Positions 51,660 to 63,340 are shown, counted from the first letter of the stretch. The stretch is 64,000 bases of DNA from Xanthostigma xanthostigma (GCA_963575645.1 OY754470.1:48763201-48827200), one strand, 5' to 3'. Notes: generated by a model from the sequence alone, not told the origin. Made by a program: numbers and translations.

Positions 51660-51846
51660 CAGTGGCGGATCCACGGGGGGGGGTTTCGGGTTCAACCCCC
51701 CCCCCCTTCCAGAGAATCAAAAATCTCAAATTAAAATCTTACTGCGCAATAAAAAAAAAGCTTTTCATGTTTTTCATGAATTCTCTGCAAAAGGAGTAAA
51801 AAATTTTCAAGACCCCCCCCTTGCCGTAATCCTGGATCCGCCACTG
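51660..51846. mobile_element. hAT-type MITE with perfect 14-bp TIRs and 8-bp target duplication
   Basis: CAGTGGCGGATCCA at 51660 and its complement at the right end. The exact duplication GTTTTACG flanks both sides (51652-51659 and 51847-51854). The interior has C and G runs. Its sharp ends indicate a young insertion. The chance frame 51646-51867 crosses it. Confidence 0.92.
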
Positions 51847-52090
51847 GTTTTACGAGATTTTTGTTAATTTTATATACAGTAGAACTGATGTATTTTCAAG
51901 CTGCTGAAACTAATCGACTTATGTGTTTTTAACTTCTTCTTCATCCTCGCTTCCTGACTGTCATAGACCAATCAGAAAAAAAACCTTTATTCATTTGAGG
52001 TTAAACATTATCAAACATATTTTCCCATTGGCTGGAGTAGCGACCAAAAACTTGAAAACACGTGAGTAAAAATGATCACAGCTTGAATAT

Positions 52091-52740
52091 GCGTCTGTTG
52101 TATGGAGCCCATATTATTTTAACAAAATAAGTCGCATTGAATCTATCCAAAAAAGATTTCTAAGAACTGTCAATTGGAAATTCAATTTACAATTAACATA
52201 CGAAAGTAGACTATCTTTAATGAAACTACAAACTCTTGAAGTTAGAAGGAAAATTTCTGATATGTGTTGTCTACATAAAATTATAAACGGTACAATTAAT
52301 TCACCCGACTTACTAGCGAAATTTTATTTATCTGCTTCAATCTACCACACTAGGAATAGAGATCTATTTTATTTGTCCTCAGTCACGACCAATTATGCCT
52401 TTAACTCTCCGCTTTTCAGAATGGCGTACATTTTCAACGATATTAACAATAGAACGGATATTGATATTTTTGGGGATAATCTAAAAAAATTTAAAAGACA
52501 AATTTCTGTTTTTTGAAGTGAAAATTATATCTTTTCGATTCTCTAAGTTCTATATTATTCAATTATGTTTCTTATTTTATTGCTTTTTTTTCTTTCTTTT
52601 ATATATAGGTATAGTTTGTAACAGTGCTGCAAATGTATAAAAATTATTGTATAATATTGAGAGCAGGCTTGTTACTGGACATTGTCTGTTAGCCTGCCAG
52701 ATTTACAAATAAAATAAAATAAAATAAAAAATAAAATCAA
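52091..52740 (+). mobile_element. 5'-truncated non-LTR retrotransposon (reverse transcriptase C-terminus)
   Basis: The reading frame 52091-52516 is the downstream end of a LINE reverse transcriptase ORF, with the pattern RIESIQKRFLRTV shortly after a tyrosine-rich start, then SRLSLMKLQTLEVRRK and an HKIINGTI region, ending at a stop. This layout is typical of Jockey/CR1-type elements. A 3' UTR follows, with a small hairpin (GAGCAGGCTTG against GTTAGCCTGC) and a terminal (AATAA)n tail at 52709-52740. The catalytic domain and endonuclease are missing, so the copy is dead on arrival. Confidence 0.8.
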
Positions 52741-52873
52741 ATGAAAATAGATGGTATTGAAAATACATGAGTTTTTTTACTGAACCACTTTCAGATAAAT
52801 TTCTAAATACCTACACTAAAAATCAATAAATTAAATTTCAGTCTCAAATAGTAACAAATCAACGAGCAAGCGA

Positions 52874-53323
52874 TTATTTTGGAACGATATCACCAAGCCA
52901 TTTGAGATACGGCGGATTACCATTTTCAATTGGTAGTGAAATAACTTCACAGACTTCATAGGGATGATTCTCACGTACAAATTTCGACAGTTCATCGACT
53001 TTCGATGTTCTTGTTTTGATCATCAAAAGAAGTTCTGAATCTTCGTTAATCTTACCTTCCCATTCGTAAACAGAAGTAATACTTGGGATAATATTAACGC
53101 AGGCAGCTAATTTTTTTTCAACGGCACCACGTGCCAATGTTTTTGCTACGTCCATATTGGGGACAGTGACGAAAGCAGTTGAATGTGTGCCAGCAACGTA
53201 ACTTTCATTGCCAGTTGATTCGGCGTCGGCCATGACTGTTGAGGCTGCTGTTGTTGTTGAGGCAATTGTACGCCTTAACAATACTGAATACAAACAAGCG
53301 CCGACAATGAAACGAACATTCAT
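52874..53323 (-). CDS. CUTA: CutA divalent-cation tolerance protein
   Basis: CutA forms a very stable trimer; the bacterial form is linked to copper tolerance and the animal form to acetylcholinesterase anchoring, but its activity is unclear. This frame gives 149 aa, intronless. Residues 1-20 are hydrophobic with two arginines, a possible signal or targeting segment, followed by a Ser/Thr/Ala-rich linker. The CutA domain spans about 48-149: [36 protein letters not shown] (70-88), [27 protein letters not shown] (120-135) and YLKWL. The chosen ATG gives the full targeting segment; Met31 could serve as a shorter start. Intron loss or a retrocopy origin is possible, but the frame is intact and no poly(A) tract follows. 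Confidence 0.95.
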   Translation of the reverse strand: MNVRFIVGACLYSVLLRRTIASTTTAASTVMADAESTGNESYVAGTHSTAFVTVPNMDVAKTLARGAVEKKLAACVNIIPSITSVYEWEGKINEDSELLLMIKTRTSKVDELSKFVRENHPYEVCEVISLPIENGNPPYLKWLGDIVPK

Positions 53324-53399
53324 TACTAGAATATTAATTTATTCAATGATTATTTCTGTGAAGAATCCTTCTTCCGCTTTTTACTGTTACTGAAATTAT

Positions 53400-54260
53400 A
53401 AAGGAAAGTAGATAAAGTTAAATTCTCATAGGTTATGTCTTTACGTACGTACAGAATATATTTTCGTGTAAATATTTTTGTTACCTTACAACTTATAGAA
53501 ACTATTTTCTTGGACTGATTTTTTACTTAATTCGAAATATGTTCAATAAGTAATATTAAAAAAATATTTTTTTGACACCTTTGAGAGTTTATTAAGCACG
53601 CAGTGTACTGCCAATATCGTAAACTGAAAAACTCTAATAAATATTTTTATTACGAAAAACTATTTGAACATCAAAATTTGTTTTCCTCAAAAAATATTTG
53701 TTTTGTAATTTAAAATTATATCTTGTCCCCAATTTTTTTGCTAATATAAAAAACGATTTAACCTCCAATGAAAGATTTCCGAACCAAATTTTCGTAAACG
53801 ACGTTTTGTTATATAACCTGTCATTGTACAAGACGCAATAGGCAGAAATGAGAACACAATACAGAAAAAGAGAGATGGGCAAATATATATTCGTGCATAG
53901 CCAGGTATATCTATCTCTGTTTATAAGAAAAAATATTTCACTACCTGACACAGACTGCTCCGGTCGCACGTGTTTAAAAGAGATAAGTTTGCTTCTGTTA
54001 TTCGCCTTTTTCTGATCGAAAATTTTTACACTTTACAAAATTTACAGTTTGAAATGTGAATTAAAAGTTGCGTTATGGAATCAAAACATATTGATTATTA
54101 ATATTTAATAATTAATATAATTCATTGTTTAAAGCAAATAAATTTCTCATTAAATTATTGAGATACATAGACGTACAATGAAATGTATAAATTATTGACG
54201 TAGTACCTTTTCCCCTAATAAAATTTAAAAAAAAGACAATTTAACATTTTAGATTTGAAA
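53400..54260. other. Gene-free stretch between CutA and the IQ-motif gene
   Basis: AT-rich. A 111-codon minus-strand frame (53634-53969) is rich in Tyr, Phe, Asn and Lys and has no recognisable domain; I do not call it. Confidence 0.45.
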
Positions 54261-54266
54261 GAAAAA

Positions 54267-55758
54267 TCATTTTAAAGGTGCTTCTTCGATTTCATACTGA
54301 TATTTTTTCCACCATGGTGTGCTCTGATTTTTCAGACGCCTTTTGTGCGCTAATTTTGCTTTGGCAACATTGGAAACTAACGGACTTTGGAACACAATCC
54401 AGTCAATTTTTTTTGATGAATTTAAAGGTGGAATGTTCTGAAGCAGACTGAAAATATCATCGATTTGTGTACATAGATTGTCGGCACGTTGTTCTCTCTG
54501 CTTACTATCCAAAGCCTTATAATAAAAATCGTTGAGCTTAGCACACACGGCGTTATGCTGCATATATAACTGATCTTGATTATAAAGTTTGATGTGATTA
54601 TTTTTGTGCCACCTAAAATAAAAAATCAATTATTAGAGTCAATGGCATGCGGCACTGAAATTTGGGAAATATACAGTAGAATTAAAAAATTGAGGTGGGT
54701 CATACCTACATGAACGCTCCAGAAGTGACCAACTTTTCAGTATGATCTTAACAAATTAGACCGAGATTCTAAGTTGGACCGATTTTGATAAAATTTCTTT
54801 CGGGTCATATTGACGTTGATATACTTCGATTGGCACCTTTTATTTAAGGTAGTACTGTCGGTTAGAGAGTTACTGTTCCGAATTATGCCAAACTAGCGGT
54901 CCCGTACGGTTTCACCCGGGTTTAAAAGAACGAATGGGGAAAGGAGGAACATTCATTTTAGTTTACCGAGATGAATGTTGTGTCCAAACATGATGATCGG
55001 AGTTACCGTTCAAAAGTTTTAGTCGATAAAAAGCAGTAGGTATTTATACTTTTTTAAATTATTTTTTTTTAATTAATCAAATAAAGTTCAAATAAATTTA
55101 AATGTAAGCCTTAGAAAAAAGCAATGTAGAAATAAAAAAAATATTTCATTAATGCTCCGCTCCTAATGATTGTAGCGTGATATTATATAGCCTATAGCCT
55201 TCCTCGATAAATGAGCTATCCAACTAAATTTTTTTTTTCAATTTGAACCAATAGTTCCTGAGATTAGCGCGTTCAAACAAACAAACAAACAAACAAACTC
55301 TTTAGCTTTATATATTAGTATAGATTAAGCAGAATTACTTACTCTTCAATTTCATTATTACATTTCTCGAGTCTTCCTTCGGTTATTCTACTAATATAAG
55401 CATTGTGTTTTGAAGAAATTTTCGGTTGTTTTTTCTTAAACAACCATTCCCTGATATTCCGCTGAATTGTTTTGGCTGATCTTTCTTTAATAATCATTGA
55501 GTGTTTCTTTTGTAACTGTTTACGACATACGAAACCTCTCCAGGTGGCTTGTATTTTTCTGGCAGCATGATTTTGAAGGTCTTTAATATACTGTTGGATT
55601 TTGTCTAAAAATTGTGCATTACATAATGTAAAAAGTATAAATGATACAAACTTAGACTCACCATTTGACATTAACTGTAGCGACATATATTGGAGTTCGT
55701 AAAAGAAACTTCTGGCTAAATTGTATTTTTGTTGTCGCCATTTTTTATTATTACTCAT
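54267..55758 (-). CDS. IQ-motif protein, possibly SPATA17-like (3 exons, 234 aa)
   Basis: Exons on the minus strand: 55758-55662, 55604-55343 and 54612-54267. The first intron is only 57 bp (GTGAGT...TTTTTAG) and in frame, so the frame stays open through it; without it the product reads LMSN-DKIQQYIKDL. The second intron (GTAAGT...TTTTAG) joins in phase 2. Residues 50-60 are a textbook IQ motif (IQATWRGFVCRK), a calmodulin-binding site, and 79-90 a weaker one (IQRNIREWLFKK). The rest is charged and helical, then a Trp-containing tail (STPWWKKYQYEIEEAP). The arrangement resembles sperm-type IQ proteins such as SPATA17, but I cannot confirm the family. A Helitron-like element lies in the second intron. 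Confidence 0.8.
54892..55324 (-). mobile_element. Helitron-like element in an intron of the IQ-motif gene
   Basis: Read on the minus strand it starts TCTATACTAATATATAAAGC and ends GGTGAAACCGTACGGGACCG plus CTAGT, with a (GTTT)n run near the start and GGAACTATTGGTTCAAATTG. Ends agree with the insect Helitron-like group; no ORF. Confidence 0.65.
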
Positions 55759-55769
55759 TTTATCTTTTT

Positions 55770-56660
55770 AAAAGAACACAATGCGAAAGAATAACAGTTA
55801 AAATATTAATATAGTAATTTTATGAAAAATCTTCTGGCCATTCTTGAAATTTGTTTGGAATTTGTTGCCATAGCAACGAATAAAATATTCAGCTTTAGCT
55901 CTCCAATCCAGACGGTTGTGTAAATATTGTAGCAACTAATGACATCTCTTGCTCGACAAATAAACTTAAAAATAAGAAAAAATTCGAGAAACTGTAATTT
56001 TAATGGGCGAATATTTTTCTCACCCAATGAAAATTCAATTGGAAATCAACATAAGTTTCGTTGATTGATTTTTTTCGTTAATAATAATAACTTTATCGAT
56101 TAAGAAAGGGTTTATCTAAATCTTAACAATAAAAAAGGAAACAGTCATAGCTGTTTCGTCACACAAAAACTTTTAGACGACATAATTCAACATTTGTTTA
56201 GCATTTTCATGGCTCGATTACAAGCTTCCAAGCTCTTACCTAAGAACTAAAAGTATCAACAAATAAACTAATAAATTAGATACAAATACCTTGTTCGTGG
56301 CATTTATAAAAAAAAAAAAACAATATTATCCTTAATTGAATATTTTAATTTAAAAATAACAGTATAATCGTCTTGATAGTTTCTCTTCATAAATGTTTAG
56401 CGTGTTTGCAGGTGGTCGATGCAGGAGCAATAGGGAATAAAAGTGGAATCGATGCAATTATTGGATTTTTAAAGAGGTTTCCCCAGCACGTACTTTGTAT
56501 AGTCCCAGTTCAACCTTTATATGCTCGTCAGAGCCGCAAACTGTTTGAGAAACGAACAAAAAATACACGTTCCATTAAAATTTCAGTCCTATATTGGTTT
56601 GCCAAATCCCACATCTTAATATTCTAGATACACAGTTATCAGTTACCATCTTAGATATAG
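55770..56660. other. Stretch upstream of the IQ-motif gene
   Basis: An 84-codon frame (56373-56627) is preceded by an acceptor-like TGTTTGCAG and reads protein-like (GIDAIIGFLKRFPQHVLCIV), but I recognise no family and no partner exon. Otherwise AT-rich, no gene. Confidence 0.35.
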
Positions 56661-57234
56661 ATATCTTTTCGTTTTGAGGTCCCCCGAATCAAAAAAACAT
56701 TTTTTTGGAAAAACTGTGTGCATCTGTTTGCCTGTGAGCGGGATACAGGTCAAACGGATGAGCGTATTGAAATCAAATTTCGGGAGGATGTTTGGTATGC
56801 AAATATGAAAAGCCCTATTGTTTTTGAGAAGAGATGTATGCTATAGCGGTGTATTTTATTTAATAATGGTGTACTTTTCATAACGGCTTATTATTCTATT
56901 TATTTTTTCAAGAAAGTTTTGTGAAAAAAATGTTTTTCTAAACTTTATAATTTCAGAAATATTCTCAAAATAAAAAAAATTAGCTTTTCTTCTGTTTTGT
57001 AAATCTGTCAGAAATAAACTAGTTAAGCATGCTTTGATTAATTTTTACATGACGTGGAACATATTATTATGTAGAGCTAACCATGACAACGAATAGCAAT
57101 GATCATATTGAATACTAGCCATTACCCGCGTCACCTCACGTGATATCAGAAATTTGATTTTCTTTATTATACTATTATATATCAAATGTCAACATTTTGT
57201 AGTTGAAATGGTCCCATCGCCCAATTGGCTGGAG
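56661..57234 (+). mobile_element. Transposon family B, copy 4 (5'-truncated)
   Basis: It matches the family from ATATCTTTTCGTTTTGAGGT onward through TACCCGCGTCACCTCACG to GGTCCCATCGCCCAATTGGC plus TGGA. The left 60-70 bp and the hairpin end are missing. Confidence 0.85.
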
Positions 57235-57239
57235 TTCTA

Positions 57240-59380
57240 GGAGTACAAGAAGAGTGTATACGGCAAACACATTTTAAAATAAACAGAAAAAGTCTTTAGA
57301 ATTGCGACATAAAACCTACCTTGATTTTTAAGTACGGTTCGTAAAATATTAACGTATATATTTTATTTTCGGTGTTGAGGATAAAAAATAACAATAAAAA
57401 CTTTTACTTCAAACAGTTTTGGTAACTACAATAGTCGTGATTTGTTTCCACAAAATAGTGACGCAGATGATTTAGTTTCTTTTATTTAAAAATCAGTTAA
57501 CAGAGTTCCGTCACATAAATAAAATAAGAAATGTGCATTCTGTAATAATTTACTTTCAGCTTTTCTTAATGGCTTTGTTTTGATCTTATTTTTTCAAGAG
57601 AGAAAAAACTTTTTCCCGAATATTATATTACGTATATGTCTATGCTACCTTCTGAATCTATAATAGATACTCTTACAGCGTTACAGTTGGAAAAGAAGTT
57701 GAGAACAACTTTCTTTTATGGGTATAATTTAGAAAAGTTTAGATGTCTATTTTCTCAGCAGACAAATCGAACTTACATAGTGCAGAAGAAACTGGAAGAA
57801 GGTAGGGCGTGGTTTTGTATTCACAGAAATACCGCTTCCGTATTAAAGACATCAAAATGCATTTGTAATAACTGTTAGTGATGAATTTATAATAGGTCCC
57901 ACTAGGCACCAGCCTTGGCCCTCATCACAGATGGGGTACCACAAAAAAAGCCTATTTTTTGTTCGTCCGTCTGTCTGTTTTAACTGTATGATAATAAACT
58001 TTCGTTTTATTCAGAATCGAAAAAGAATATTTTCGATGTCAGCGCATACGGAACTTCGAAGAGGTAAACACTAACCCAACGAGAGCACTCCTTCTCTTTA
58101 TTCTTCTTAGTCCAAACACGCCAAATTACGATGTACAGAATTGGGGAATGAAAAAGGGTTAAAAGCGCTTAGCGAGTAAAGAGTTAATAAGTGCCTCATG
58201 TACCATTTTAGTCTCCAAAGTTTAAAGCTATTTTTCAAAAACCAATTAGAATCTAATTATTAATTAGTTTTTATATTTTTTAGATCAGTTCTAAAAAAGG
58301 ATCAATCCAGACCGAAACGTTAATGTATTGAATTTATAATATATTCTTTGTTAATATATTTGTCGGAAAAATTGGTCGATAATTTTATTTATTGTAAAGT
58401 TATTTTTGTTATACGTTGAAAAACACAGCCAAATTTTTGGTAATGAAACACTTTTAACAATTTTAAATAATTATTTAAAATAAATATTACGGACTTTAAA
58501 TGGAAAATAATACTAACTTTTAACAATACAAATGTTTTCGTCTAAGGTTTACATTCTTTGCGTGTGTTTGTAATTTTTCTCTTCCTAAACGGTTTGACCG
58601 ATTTTGATGATTTTTTTTATACTTATAGGATCATCTGGATGGTTGGACCCGGTTGGTGGTGCTGTTGTTGAGATCCAAAAAAAAATATTTAAATTTTCCG
58701 ACCAAATGTATTTTTAATATCTTTTTTTTATTTCTTACATAAAAAAACATACAATCGCAAACTTTCAGCCTCGCAGCAGCTGTCAATATTTTGTAATTCA
58801 ATAATATATTTTTTTTATATATTTGAGATCTGTGGCAAGATTATTACTATTCCGCTAGTTTACGATTACAAACAGCGCCTAACAAATTAGGTTGTCAGAC
58901 AAAAGAACTTGTGCCCCTCAAATAAAAAAAAAATGAGATACAATGCATGAAGCACCGTAATTCTGGGACCGGATCTGCAAACAACCAGATCTAAGAAAAA
59001 AAAAATAAGCGTAGGTATGAAGTTATAAACAGAGTTGAAAAACATATTCTCGTGTGTTTTCAATAAAATATATAAAAGTCAAAACAAATAAACTTGATCA
59101 AACATCGTAAAGGAAATTTTTTGACAGTTAACTTTTCTATAGTATTATTGTAACAGTTTGCGTCGTCTCTAGACTCTAGAGAATAGCGACTGACTTGTAG
59201 AAATCGATTTATGGATATTTGAAAATTTAATTTCTCTTGCTTGGATGTTTTCCAAACTTACTTAACTGTTCTTTTTTTTAAATATTTTTTCTCCAAAATG
59301 AATTTATTTAAAACACAAGCCGTTTTCTTTCGACAGTTCGCCAACGGTCCCCACTCAACTGATTTACATTTTTTTTTGTC
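57240..59380. other. Gene-free stretch with MITE remnant
   Basis: An 80-codon frame at 57636-57878 has no recognisable domain. A remnant of the GTCGAC-end family lies at about 58260-58440 (GGATCAATCCAGACCGAAAC, then AATTGGTCGATAATTTTATT). Nothing else supported. Confidence 0.45.
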
Positions 59381-59382
59381 AA

Positions 59383-60285
59383 TTAGTACAATCAATCTGG
59401 CGAAAAAAAATCATTTCGTATCAAAAACACCCAAAAAGGTGAAATTTGGTGAGTCGTTATAGAATGATGAAAAAAAGGTTACCTGGCAATGGCCACCTGG
59501 TACCTGTTCAAATAGTCAAAAAAAACTCAAAAATATTTTGAAATGCATTTTTCTCGAAAACTATCCATTTTACAGAAAAAATTATTGAACAAAAAATGTA
59601 GAGGGCATCGTTATCTACAATTAATGTCATTGGTGCTATGTTGTACAACAAAAAATGTGCGCAGTAGGTGGCGCTAAAGTGCCAAAAAAAGTGTTTTTCC
59701 ACTTTTTTGCCCTGAAATTTTCATTTTTCAGTTACGATTCAAATGGAAAAATTGTTCCTTTTTATTTTATAAACAACTTTTATTTCAACATTTGTTTCAT
59801 ACAACTTACTTTTCATACAACTTATTTTCACTTCAACAAGCTGCAGCTCTGAAACGGTAAGTTGTATGAAAAAATGTTGAAATAAAAGTTGTTTATAAAA
59901 TAAAATGGAACAATTTTTCCATTTGAATCGTAACTGAAAAATGAAAATTTCAGGGCAAAAAAGTGGAAAAACACTTTTTTTGGCACTTAAGCGCCACCTA
60001 CTGCGCACATTTTTTGTTGTACAACATAGCACCAATGACATTAATTGTAGATAACGATGCCCTCTACATTTTTTGTTCAATAAATTTTTCTGTAAAATGG
60101 ATAGTTTTCGAGAAAAATGCATTTCAAAATATTTTTGAGATTTTTTTGACTATTTGAACAGGTATTTGAACAGGTACCAGGTGGCCATTGCCAGGTAACC
60201 TTTTTTTCATCATTCTCTAACGACTCACCAAGTTTCACCTTTTTGGTTGGTTTTGTTGAGGTTTTTGCCAGATTGACTGTACTAA
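59383..60285. repeat. Giant inverted repeat 1, arms about 430 bp
   Basis: The left arm TTAGTACAATCAATCTGGC onward is matched in reverse to the right end, with inner pairs such as GGCCACCTGGTACCTGTTCA and GTGCGCAGTAGGTGGCGCTA. The spacer is about 30-50 bp near 59830-59860. Identity looks above 90 per cent with small indels (one extra ATTTGAACAGGT at the right). Frames of 60-127 codons here are by-products of the repeat. Confidence 0.93.
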
Positions 60286-60491
60286 ATGGAAACTTTTTGT
60301 CCGGAGATGTGACATTACTATTTATATTTTTATTATAATTTTTTTGCCTTTATTTATTTATTATTGAGGATTGGAATTTTAAAAAAATCTTTTTTTAAGA
60401 GCTACCTATACTCAAGGGCGAAGATATTTTTTTTTCTGGGGGTGTAATGCAAAAATTATCAATATTTTTTTAAATTATATTAATATTAAAA

Positions 60492-61027
60492 AAAAACTTC
60501 GGAGAAGTAAAAACTTCGTTCTGTGCTAAATTCAAAAACTTGAGGCGACTGAATCTTAAGATTATAACTTAAAAAAAAAGAATTTCGAGGCAGACAAGAA
60601 ATTGAAATCAAGCTCGAAATTCTGTGCGTAAGACGTCGAAAAAAAATGAATTTCGAGGCAGACAAGGAATTGAAATCCAACCTTGAAATTCTGTGCTTAT
60701 AAAAGCTACAAGAGCAACAGCAAAAAAAATGCAAAGACGGTGTTCGCATAACTCCTTTAGTTATCACTAAAAAAACGCCGTCTGTGCACTTTTTTTTGCT
60801 GTTGCTCTTGTAGCTTTTATAAGCACAGAATTTCAAGGTTGGATTTCAATTCCTTGTCTGCCTCGAAATTCATTTTTTTTCGACGTCTTACGCACAGAAT
60901 TTCGAGCTTGATTTCAATTTCTTGTCTGCCTCGAAATTCTTTTTTTTTAAGTTATAATCTTAAGATTCAGTCGCCTCAAGTTTTTGAATTTAGCACAGAA
61001 CGAAGTTTTTACTTCTCCGAAGTTTTT
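60492..61027. repeat. Giant inverted repeat 2, arms about 265 bp
   Basis: The arms pair almost perfectly from AACTTCGGAGAAGTAAAAAC at the left to its complement at 61022, pivoting near 60760. Each arm contains two tandem units of about 72 bp with GAATTTCGAGGCAGACAAG and TTGAAATTCTGTGC, and each unit is itself an imperfect palindrome. Opposite frames here (60486-60836, 60839-61285) encode nearly the same peptide because of the symmetry. Confidence 0.95.
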
Positions 61028-61039
61028 AACTTCCCGCTT

Positions 61040-61185
61040 AAAAAAAAAAATTTTTTTTTTTCAAAAATCGGGAAGTTATTGGTTTCACCCCGATTTTCGA
61101 AAATCGAGTTTTCGCCAGATCTCGACGTTTTGAGGTCCTATGAAGCTATTAAAACTATTTTGGCGATGATGTCCGTAGGGCTGTA

Positions 61186-61249
<64 letters not shown>

Positions 61250-61490
61250 AACCTTTTATATCTTTTGAACGGAGTGTCCGACTGAAACGCGGTTTGCGGC
61301 ATCTGACGTGATCTTGGTGAACTTAGACTTCCTGAAAATTTGAAACGATTCGGCCCAAAAAAATTTGAGAAATCTTAAAAAAACAAGTTTCAAAAATTTT
61401 TAAAAATTTGTTTTTGTAAAATATTTTCTAAACTACTAAACCGAATAATTCCAAAATCTAATCAGCTCTTCTCCTTAACAAACTGCGTCG
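61040..61490 (+). repeat. Interspersed repeat starting CGGGAAGTTATTGGTTTCAC, with TG microsatellite
   Basis: A non-coding repeat unit: CGGGAAGTTATTGGTTTCAC, CGAGTTTTCGCCAGATCTCG, a long (TG)n run at 61182-61249, then CGGAGTGTCCGACTGAAACG. The motif GCGGGAAGTTA reappears at 62270-62279, suggesting the element spans to there and includes the tandem array. Confidence 0.65.
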
Positions 61491-61492
61491 AT

Positions 61493-62260
61493 TTCCGCAA
61501 ACCGCATCAAAATCGGTTCATTTGTTCACGAGATACCGTGAACGAAAAAATCGTAAAAAAGTGTTTTTTTAAAATGATTCTTAAAATTGTTATCAGATCG
61601 ATTTTTTTGTAATAAATTATTTTCTTAGGCTAAAAAAACTGCGTCGATCGCCGCAAACCAGATCAAAATTGGTTCATTTGTTCATGAGATAACGTGAACG
61701 AAAAATTAGGAGAAAAGTAATTTTTTATAATTACTCGTAAAATTCTTATCAAATCGATTTTTTTGTAAGAATTTACTTTCTTAAGTTAAAAAAACTGCGT
61801 CGATCGCCGCAAACCAGATCAAAATTGGTTCATTTGTTCATGAGATAACGTGAACGAAAAATTAGGAAAAAAGTAATTTTTTATAATTACTCGTAAAATT
61901 CTTATCAAATCGATTTTTTTGTAATAATTTACTTTCTTAGGTTAAAAAAACTGCGTCGATCAACGCAAACCGCATCAAAATCGGCTCATTTGTTCACGAG
62001 ATATCGTGAATGAAAAATTTGTAAAAAAGTGTTTTTTTTAAATTGCTCGTAAAATTCCTATGAGATCGATTTTTCTGTAATAAATTACTTTTTTGGATAA
62101 AAAATTGAGTCGACTGCCGCAAATCGCATCAAAATCGGTTCATTTGTTCATGAGATATAGTGAACGAAAATTTCGTAACAAAGTGTTTTTTTTTTGAGCT
62201 CGAAGAGCTAAAAAATAAACTTCTTGCTATATTTTATATATTTTTGAGCGTTTTGAACTC
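61493..62260 (+). repeat. Tandem array, five units of about 155 bp
   Basis: Units begin CTGCGTCGATCGCCGCAAAC at about 61493, 61639, 61795, 61951 and 62104. Each contains TCGGTTCATTTGTTCA(C/T)GAG and AACGAAAAAT. Units 2 and 3 are nearly identical; units 1 and 5 are the most diverged. Confidence 0.92.
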
Positions 62261-62279
62261 GAAAATAGCGGGAAGTTAC

Positions 62280-63180
62280 AGGGATGGCCTGCAGGGTCAA
62301 ACTTCTTTTCAATTTTTTTTTTAAGATTTCACGTCTTTTTCCAAAGTGTGAGACATTATTTTTATTTTTCCTCCAAAATAAACATATGTGCATTTTTTAT
62401 ATTGTTGTATTTAAATGCAATAAAAGTGTTCATATTGTTGTATTTAAATGCAATGAATCTCCGAAATTAGAATATGTATTGTAAAAAACAACACGATCCT
62501 TACTCCATGCAACTGTGGTTTCGAGCGCGTCTCTCATGTATTTTGTTAAATAAGAAGTAACAATCAAAAGTCGGTTATAGAAATTGCAATAATCGACTTT
62601 TGATTTTTACTTCTCATTTTACAAACAGTACTACAAAAGTGCATTTATATTTTGCCGCGTAGTCCAGTGCTGCCACGGTGCAACACCTAGTGGTGCAATC
62701 GGCTCATCACACCTCCATGCGAATACCATGACATTCAATTTGTAAACAATCCATGTGAAGTCTATTAAAAATAAAAATGAGCTATAACAAGTCTATGCTC
62801 TGTAATACATGATTCTTTTTTATTAACCGACGAAAAACAAAAACGGAGGAGGTTCTCAAGTCGACGCGTATATATTTTTTTGTTTTAGGTTTTTTTTTTT
62901 ATTTATATTCATTTGAAATATGGATATTCTTGAAGATTCCATGAAGGCACATTTTGAAGGCATGAAAAAAAAATCAATGAACAAGGCCCACCATTAAAAA
63001 TACAAATTTTTTTCATATCATTTGTAAAATACTTATTTTGCATTAAAAAAAGAAGTTTCACTTCGTAATCTTTTCACTTTTTAATTTTTGTTGCACTTTT
63101 TATGATAAATATGTTTTTTAATAAATTAATTTATTTAAATCTAACTTCAATCATATATTTTGTTATTTTTTAATAAAAGA
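62280..63180. other. Gene-free AT-rich stretch
   Basis: Small items only: a 31-bp duplication (ATATTGTTGTATTTAAATGC) at about 62398 and 62431, and an imperfect hairpin at 62550-62618 (TAAGAAGTAACAATCAAAAG against CTTTTGATTTTTACTTCTCA). Confidence 0.6.
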
Positions 63181-63184
63181 TTTG

Positions 63185-63335
63185 ACGAGTGAATTTTTAA
63201 AAAAAAAAGAAAATAAAAAAAATTAAAAATTAAAAAAGAAATTAAAATATATGAGAAAAAAATTGAGAAAATAAATTAAAAATAAAAAAAACAATTAAAA
63301 ACATAAAAAAATTAAAAATTGAAAAAAAAACTTTT
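63185..63335 (+). repeat. A-rich low-complexity tract
   Basis: About 150 bp of (A)n broken by ATT, GAAA and AAT words, with almost no C or G. It adjoins the tRNA-like sequence and could be the tail of a SINE. Confidence 0.8.
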
Positions 63336-63340
63336 CCAAT

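Noticed and set aside
51646-51867. 73-codon glycine/proline-rich frame
   Set aside because: It spans a hAT-type MITE with exact target duplications; the composition comes from G and C runs.
53634-53969. 111-codon minus-strand frame upstream of CutA
   Set aside because: Extreme Tyr/Phe/Asn/Lys content as expected from AT-rich DNA, no domain, no splice or neighbour support.
56373-56627. Possible exon with acceptor-like TGTTTGCAG
   Set aside because: The reading looks protein-like but I found no partner exon, no family and no good donor, so I list it only as a region note.
59655-60157. Several frames of 60-127 codons near 59.5-60.1 kb
   Set aside because: Mirror-image by-products of the first giant inverted repeat, with no protein family resemblance.
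60486-61285. Two long frames of 116 and 148 codons on opposite strands
   Set aside because: They lie in the two arms of a giant inverted repeat and encode nearly the same peptide for that reason alone. The second runs on into a TG microsatellite.
61493-62260. CRISPR-like array
   Set aside because: The units are about 155 bp and repeat throughout with no unique spacers, and the DNA is animal nuclear sequence.
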